From: Pseudomonadota bacterium | GTDB lineage: Bacteria > Pseudomonadota > Gammaproteobacteria > Steroidobacterales > Steroidobacteraceae | Direction: 5' to 3' | DNA length: 9,804 nt | NCBI GenBank assembly: GCA_021808035.1 | Contig: JAKBCG010000073.1 | Span: 1 to 9,804, forward strand | In this document: piece by piece, positions 6,976 to 9,804 of the stretch | Numbering within the stretch: the first letter of the stretch is position 1 | Layout of the letters: every line of letters begins with the position of its first letter | Position numbers and translations under genes: made by a program | Notes under the pieces: model-generated | Told to the model about the DNA's origin: nothing | Databases searched by the model: none | The model's input: the letters and a program-made list of their open reading frames with translations, nothing else

Positions 6976-7348
6976 AGAGAGTCGGCCAGACAGTCGCTGT
7001 GCGCGCGATGCGCATGGAGGAAAGTCCGGGCTCCGACGGGCAAGGTGCCAGGTAACGCCTGGGGGGCGTGAGCCCACGGAAAGTGCAACAGAAAGATACC
7101 GCCGAAGCGCCGCAAGGCGCTGGTAAGGGTGAAATGGTGCGGTAAGAGCGCACCGCGCCGTCGGTAACGACGGTGGCACGGCAAACCCCACCTGGAGCAA
7201 GGCCAAATAGGGAAGCTAGCGGTGCCGATGGCCGCGACCTGTGGCCCACAGGCGCTTCCGGGTAGGCTGCTCGAGGTGCGCGGCGACGCGCATCCCAGAG
7301 GAATGACTGTCCACGACAGAACCCGGCTTAACGGCCGACTCTCTGATC
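6976..7348 (+). ncRNA. rnpB: RNase P RNA, bacterial class A
   Basis: This is the catalytic RNA of RNase P, which removes the 5' leader of pre-tRNAs. The terminal helix P1 is a perfect 12-bp pairing of AGAGAGTCGGCC (6976-6987) with GGCCGACTCTCT (7333-7344), and sets the ends; about four unpaired 3' bases are assumed by analogy with E. coli. Universally conserved core blocks are present in order: CCAGACAGTCGC after P1, GAGGAAAGTCCGGGCTCC (P4 5' strand region), GTGCCAGGTAACGCCTGG, GTGCAACAGAAAG, GGTAAGGGTGAAA, GTGCGGTAAGAGCGCACC, GTGGCACGGCAAACCCCACC, GGAGCAAGGCCAAATAGG, GGGTAGGCTGCT (GGT at 7261-7263 is the tRNA CCA-pairing element), and GACTGTCCACGACAGAACCC (P4 3' strand region). The length of about 373 nt compares with 377 nt in E. 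coli. Short open frames across this region are not genes. Confidence 0.98.
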
Positions 7349-7357
7349 CCTTCCTGG

Positions 7358-7378
7358 CGACCGCGATACCTGCGGTCG
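7358..7378 (+). terminator. Hairpin after rnpB, possible 3' processing or termination element
   Basis: CGACCGC (7358-7364) pairs perfectly with GCGGTCG (7372-7378) around the loop GATACCT, starting 14 nt after the rnpB P1 helix. No T-run follows (the next bases are ATTCCAAG), so it may be a barrier for 3' trimming of the RNase P RNA precursor rather than a standard terminator. Confidence 0.4.
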
Positions 7379-7478
7379 ATTCCAAGAAAGTCAGCTAACA
7401 ATTTGAATTAACTCAAGGCTTCGCCGCCGACGTCCCCTGCGAGCGGGAATGGCGCCTAAGTGACTGTCGTTACGGGAC

Positions 7479-7526
7479 TTTTTTTACTCCAAAGCGTTGA
7501 CAGTCCGCGCCACCGATCCCTATAGT
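7479..7526 (+). promoter_or_regulatory. mraZ (dcw cluster) sigma70 promoter with T-tract upstream
   Basis: A perfect -35 TTGACA (7497-7502) is followed after 18 bp by TATAGT (7521-7526), 5 of 6 matches to the -10 consensus, the best sigma70 match I noticed in the window. A TTTTTTT tract at 7479-7485 lies about 50 bp before the predicted start near 7533, where an UP element would sit. It has no good hairpin before it, so I read it as promoter DNA rather than a terminator. The position matches the known Pmra promoter that drives the start of the dcw cluster. Confidence 0.8.
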
Positions 7527-7535
7527 GGCAACAGG

Positions 7536-7560
7536 TGGGAAAAAGTGGGGAATAATGGGT
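7536..7560 (+). promoter_or_regulatory. MraZ operator: three TGGGN boxes spaced 10 bp apart
   Basis: TGGGA (7536-7540), TGGGG (7546-7550) and TGGGT (7556-7560) are separated by exactly 5 nt each, the arrangement described for the E. coli MraZ binding site. The array begins about 3 bp after the predicted transcription start, so MraZ bound here should block its own promoter and hence rsmH, ftsL and ftsI. The motif and spacing are seen directly; autorepression is inferred from the E. coli work. Confidence 0.85.
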
Positions 7561-7573
7561 CGCGAGACCCATT
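7554..7573 (+). promoter_or_regulatory. Perfect 8-bp hairpin with GCGA tetraloop in the mraZ leader
   Basis: AATGGGTC (7554-7561), loop GCGA (GNRA type), and GACCCATT (7566-7573) form a perfect hairpin ending 5 nt before the mraZ ATG at 7579. It includes the third MraZ box, gives an inverted TGGGT on the other strand (7572-7568), and contains an alternative in-frame ATG (7555). It occupies the place where a ribosome site for 7579 would be expected, and none is visible there. Confidence 0.6.
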
Positions 7574-7578
7574 CACCG

Positions 7579-8031
7579 ATGTTTCGCGGCGCCAACAAGT
7601 TGACTCTCGACGCCAAAGGTCGGGTCGTGATGCCCACCCGCTATCGGGAGCGGCTGCAGGAAATCTGTGGCGGCCGCCTGGTGGTCACGGTCGACAAGGA
7701 TCGGTGCCTGCTGATCTACCCGCTGCCCGACTGGGAGACGATCGAAATCAAGCTCATGCAGCTGCCGACCTTGCATCCCCAGGCGCGGCGCCTGCAGCGC
7801 TTGATGGTCGGCCATGCGACCGAGGTCGATCTCGACGGTCATGGCCGGCTGCTGCTGCCGCCGAAGCTGCGCGAGTTCGGGTCGTTGACCCGGGACGCGG
7901 TGTTGATCGGGCAGGGGACGCGGTTCGAGTTGTGGGATGAAGCGCATTGGGAGGCGCGACGCGAGGAATGGCTGGCAGGCGAGGATTCGGCGAGCGATCT
8001 GCTGGCAGAACTCGAAACGTTGACGCTCTGA
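7579..8031 (+). CDS. mraZ: Transcriptional regulator MraZ
   Basis: MraZ is an AbrB-like DNA-binding protein that forms rings and represses its own operon at the head of the dcw cluster. With the start at 7579 it has 150 aa (E. coli 152) and begins MFRG, the near-invariant family N-terminus. It contains two SpoVT/AbrB repeats: one around DAKGR (11-15) followed by VVMPTRYRE, and one around DGHGR (86-90) followed by LLLPPKLRE. LLIYPLPDWE and FELWDEAHWE are further family signatures. In-frame starts at 7525 (GTG) and 7555 (ATG) would add 18 or 8 residues; 7525 falls inside the -10 box and is excluded, whereas 7555 cannot be ruled out because no ribosome site precedes 7579. The stop lies 26 nt before rsmH. 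Confidence 0.96.
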   Translation: MFRGANKLTLDAKGRVVMPTRYRERLQEICGGRLVVTVDKDRCLLIYPLPDWETIEIKLMQLPTLHPQARRLQRLMVGHATEVDLDGHGRLLLPPKLREFGSLTRDAVLIGQGTRFELWDEAHWEARREEWLAGEDSASDLLAELETLTL

Positions 8032-8057
8032 TCGGTCGCGAGCAGCGCGGGGCTTCG

Positions 8058-9020
8058 ATGAGCGGCGGAGAATACGCGAACGGAACGCATTGGCCGGTGC
8101 TGCAGCTGGAGGCCGTCGCCGCGCTGAACGTGAAGCCGGACGGGGTCTATCTGGACGCGACCTTCGGCCGCGGCGGCCACGCGGCGGCGATCCTCGAACA
8201 CGTCGGTCCCGGTGGCCGGCTGCTCTGTCTCGACCGCGATCCGGATGCGGTCGCCGCGGCACGCGCGCGCTTCGGCGCGGACCCGCGGGTCGCGATCTTT
8301 CTCGCGCGCTTCTCCGAACTCGCGGCGTGCGCGGACCGCGTCCGGCCGGGCCTGCGATTCGACGGGATCCTGTTCGATCTCGGCGTGTCCTCGCCGCAGC
8401 TCGACGATCCGGCGCGCGGGTTCAGCTTCCTGCAGGACGGGCCGCTCGACATGCGCATGGACCGCGATGCCGGTCCGAGCGCCGCCGACGTCGTGAACGG
8501 CGCGGCCGCGGAGGAGCTCGCACGGATATTCCGCGAGTTCGGCGAGGAGCGTTTCGCGATGCGCATCGCGCGCGCGATCGTCGCCGACCGCAGGAACGCT
8601 CCGTTCCAGCGCACGCTGCAGCTCGCCGAGATGATCGCGCGGGTGAGCCCGACCCGCGAGCGTCACAAGCACCCGGCGACCCGGGTTTTCCAGGCGCTGC
8701 GGATCCACGTGAACGACGAGCTCGGCGAGCTCGAGTCCGCGCTGGCCGCGGCGCTCGAACGGCTGGAGCCGCACGGCCGCCTCGCCGTGATCAGCTTCCA
8801 CTCGCTCGAGGACCGGATCGTGAAGCGGTTCCTGCGCCGGCATGCCTCGCCCGATCCGCTCTACGCGGGCTTGCCGCAGATCCCCGGGCACGCGCGAGCG
8901 CGGCTGCGCCTGATCGGCAAGCCCGCGGTGCCGGACGACGCCGAGATCGCCCGCAATCCGCGCGCGCGCAGCGCGCGCTTGCGCGTCGCCGAGCGGCTGC
9001 CGGCGGAGCTCGCGGCATGA
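8058..9020 (+). CDS. rsmH: 16S rRNA (cytosine(1402)-N(4))-methyltransferase RsmH
   Basis: RsmH (MraW) transfers a methyl group from S-adenosylmethionine to N4 of C1402 in the 16S rRNA P-site region. The 320-aa product (313 in E. coli) shows YLDATFGRGGH (31-41) and LLCLDRDPDA for SAM binding, FDLGVSSPQLDDPARGFSF (from about residue 106) with GPLDMRMD, the HKHPATRVFQALRI helix of the inserted domain, and ISFHSLEDRIVKRF (245-258). It ends with the NPRARSARLRVAER tail typical of the family. ATG at 8058 gives the expected short leader before HWPVL; a GCGGGG stretch a few bases upstream may serve as a weak ribosome site. The frame is open further upstream, but the extension overlaps mraZ and has no family support. 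The stop overlaps ftsL as ATGA. Confidence 0.97.
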   Translation: MSGGEYANGTHWPVLQLEAVAALNVKPDGVYLDATFGRGGHAAAILEHVGPGGRLLCLDRDPDAVAAARARFGADPRVAIFLARFSELAACADRVRPGLRFDGILFDLGVSSPQLDDPARGFSFLQDGPLDMRMDRDAGPSAADVVNGAAAEELARIFREFGEERFAMRIARAIVADRRNAPFQRTLQLAEMIARVSPTRERHKHPATRVFQALRIHVNDELGELESALAAALERLEPHGRLAVISFHSLEDRIVKRFLRRHASPDPLYAGLPQIPGHARARLRLIGKPAVPDDAEIARNPRARSARLRVAERLPAELAA

Positions 9021-9295
9021 ACGCGCGGCGCATCCTGGCGGTGCTGCTGCCGGCGCTGTGGTTCGCGGTGCTCGCGAGCGCGACCGCGGTGGTGTACGAA
9101 CGCTACGAGGCGCGCGTGCTGTTCGCGCGTCTCGAGCAACTGAACACGCAGCGGGACGCGCTCGACACCGAGCTCGGCCGCCTCGAGCTCGAGCAGAGCA
9201 CGTGGTCCTCGAACGCGCTGGTCGAGAAGACCGCGAGCGCGAAGCTGCACATGGTGATGCCGCCGCCCGCCGACGTGCGGATCGTCCGTCCGTGA
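9017..9295 (+). CDS. ftsL: Cell division protein FtsL
   Basis: FtsL is a bitopic inner-membrane protein that forms the FtsQLB complex and helps activate FtsW/FtsI at the division site. The 92-aa product has a cytoplasmic tail of only about 5 residues (MNARR), a transmembrane helix (about 6-26), and a periplasmic heptad-like coiled coil (LEQLNTQRDALDTELGRLELEQ, in two parts around 36-57). The segment LELEQSTWSSNALVE and the end PPPADVRIVRP closely resemble pseudomonad FtsL. The start is set by the 4-nt ATGA overlap with rsmH, and the stop overlaps ftsI as GTGA, so translation of the three genes is probably coupled. The sequence is short and poorly conserved in general, but position and motif make the call firm. 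Confidence 0.93.
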   Translation: MNARRILAVLLPALWFAVLASATAVVYERYEARVLFARLEQLNTQRDALDTELGRLELEQSTWSSNALVEKTASAKLHMVMPPPADVRIVRP

Positions 9296-9804
9296 AGCCG
9301 CGCTCGGCAGACCACGACGCGCGCTACGGCAGGTACCGGTGGCGATCCGCGCTCGTGCTCGGGCTCGTGGTCGCGGGCGCGGCGTTGCTCGCCGCGCGGG
9401 CGGTGGACCTGCAGCTCGTCGACCACCGCTTCCTCCTGAAGCAGGGCGACGAGCGGGCGCTGCGCGTGATCACGATCCCGGCGCATCGCGGCGAGATCCT
9501 CGACCGCAACGGCGAGCCGCTCGCGATCAGCACGCCGGTCGACAGCGTGTGGGTGAACCCGCAGGTCGTCGATCGCAACCTCGACGCGCTGCCGCGGCTC
9601 GCGCGGGCACTCAAGGAACGCAACGGCGCGCTCGCGCGGCAGATCACCGGGCACCTCGACCGCCAGTTCCTGTTCGTCGCCCGGCACCTGCCGCCGGATC
9701 AGTCGGCGCGGGTCAAGGCGCTCGACATTCCCGGCGTGTACCTGATGCGCGAGTACCAGCGCTTCTACCCCGCCGGCGAGGTCACCGGGCACGTCGTCGG
9801 GTTC
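9292..9804 (+). CDS. ftsI: Peptidoglycan D,D-transpeptidase FtsI (PBP3), 3' end beyond the window
   Basis: FtsI is the septum-specific class B penicillin-binding protein that crosslinks peptidoglycan made by FtsW. Only the first 171 codons are present, with the frame open to the window end. The GTG start overlaps the ftsL stop by 4 nt. A charged cytoplasmic tail (1-18) is followed by the membrane anchor (about 19-38), then DLQLVDHRFLLKQGDERALR and the class B motif AHRGEILDRNGEPLAIS (64-80), then VWVNPQVV and REYQRFYPAGEVTGHVVGF in the pedestal domain. The catalytic SxxK, SxN and KTG motifs lie beyond the window and cannot be checked. A general class B PBP is the only alternative; context after ftsL makes FtsI by far the best call. 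Confidence 0.96.
   Translation, partial: MKPRSADHDARYGRYRWRSALVLGLVVAGAALLAARAVDLQLVDHRFLLKQGDERALRVITIPAHRGEILDRNGEPLAISTPVDSVWVNPQVVDRNLDALPRLARALKERNGALARQITGHLDRQFLFVARHLPPDQSARVKALDIPGVYLMREYQRFYPAGEVTGHVVGF

Noticed and set aside
6962..7401. Several short minus-strand open frames over rnpB
   Set aside because: The region is fully explained by a structured, conserved RNase P RNA.
7432..7485. T7 tract at 7479-7485 as an intrinsic terminator
   Set aside because: Only a 3-bp stem, or GTCCC/GGGAC arms 37 nt apart, precede it. Its place just upstream of TTGACA suits an UP-like element better.
6036..7531. Shared TATAGTGGCAA at 6036-6046 and 7521-7531
   Set aside because: An 11-nt match can be chance. 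At 6036 it has no suitably spaced -35 and would start transcription inside rsmI.
3205..9303. Identical 12-nt CGTGAAGCCGCG at the sspA/sspB and ftsL/ftsI junctions
   Set aside because: A 12-nt match is expected occasionally in a GC-rich 10-kb window, and both encode a common Val/Met-Lys-Pro-Arg start; no sign of a functional repeat.
1..9804. Search for an undescribed defence, mobile or biosynthetic system
   Set aside because: All coding space is taken by recognised housekeeping genes in a conserved order, leaving no unassigned gene.

Overview
The window is a GC-rich (roughly two-thirds G+C by eye), gene-dense stretch of a proteobacterial chromosome, most likely from a gammaproteobacterium. 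It encodes a cytochrome bc1 complex (absent from enterics), SspA/SspB, an LpoA-type outer-membrane activator of penicillin-binding proteins (essentially a gammaproteobacterial family), a class A RNase P RNA and the start of the division and cell wall (dcw) cluster. From memory, the order petABC-sspAB // yraN-lpoA / rsmI-rnpB-mraZ-rsmH-ftsL-ftsI matches that of Pseudomonas and other non-enteric gammaproteobacteria. The genus cannot be given from the sequence alone.

Layout. (1) Positions 1-2539, plus strand: the 3' part of petA (Rieske protein), petB (cytochrome b) and petC (cytochrome c1), a tight operon for the respiratory bc1 complex. (2) 2592-3637, plus strand: sspA and sspB, overlapping by 4 nt and separated from petC by a short spacer with a strong GC hairpin. 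(3) 3683-5992, minus strand: lpoA followed by yraN, converging on sspB. (4) A 47-bp divergent spacer holds the lpoA promoter. rsmI (6040-6921, plus) follows and ends at a likely intrinsic terminator. (5) rnpB (about 6976-7348), with a perfect 12-bp P1 helix. (6) A regulatory region at 7345-7578 holds a near-consensus sigma70 promoter, three TGGGN MraZ boxes with exact 10-bp spacing, and a perfect 8-bp hairpin next to the mraZ start. (7) 7579-9804, plus strand: mraZ, rsmH, ftsL and the 5' part of ftsI, with 4-nt overlaps at the last two junctions.

The genes form four modules: electron transfer from ubiquinol to cytochrome c; starvation response and ClpXP substrate delivery; rRNA methylation (RsmI and RsmH both modify C1402 of 16S rRNA) and tRNA 5' processing; and septal peptidoglycan synthesis with its regulator MraZ and activator LpoA. 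Every protein-coding gene belongs to a recognised family. I see no mobile element, CRISPR array, tRNA or phage gene, and no convincing undescribed system. The points that deserve a second look are the architecture of the mraZ leader, the compacted yraN/sspB junction, the intercistronic hairpins, and some residue-level variants in the bc1 subunits and FtsL.
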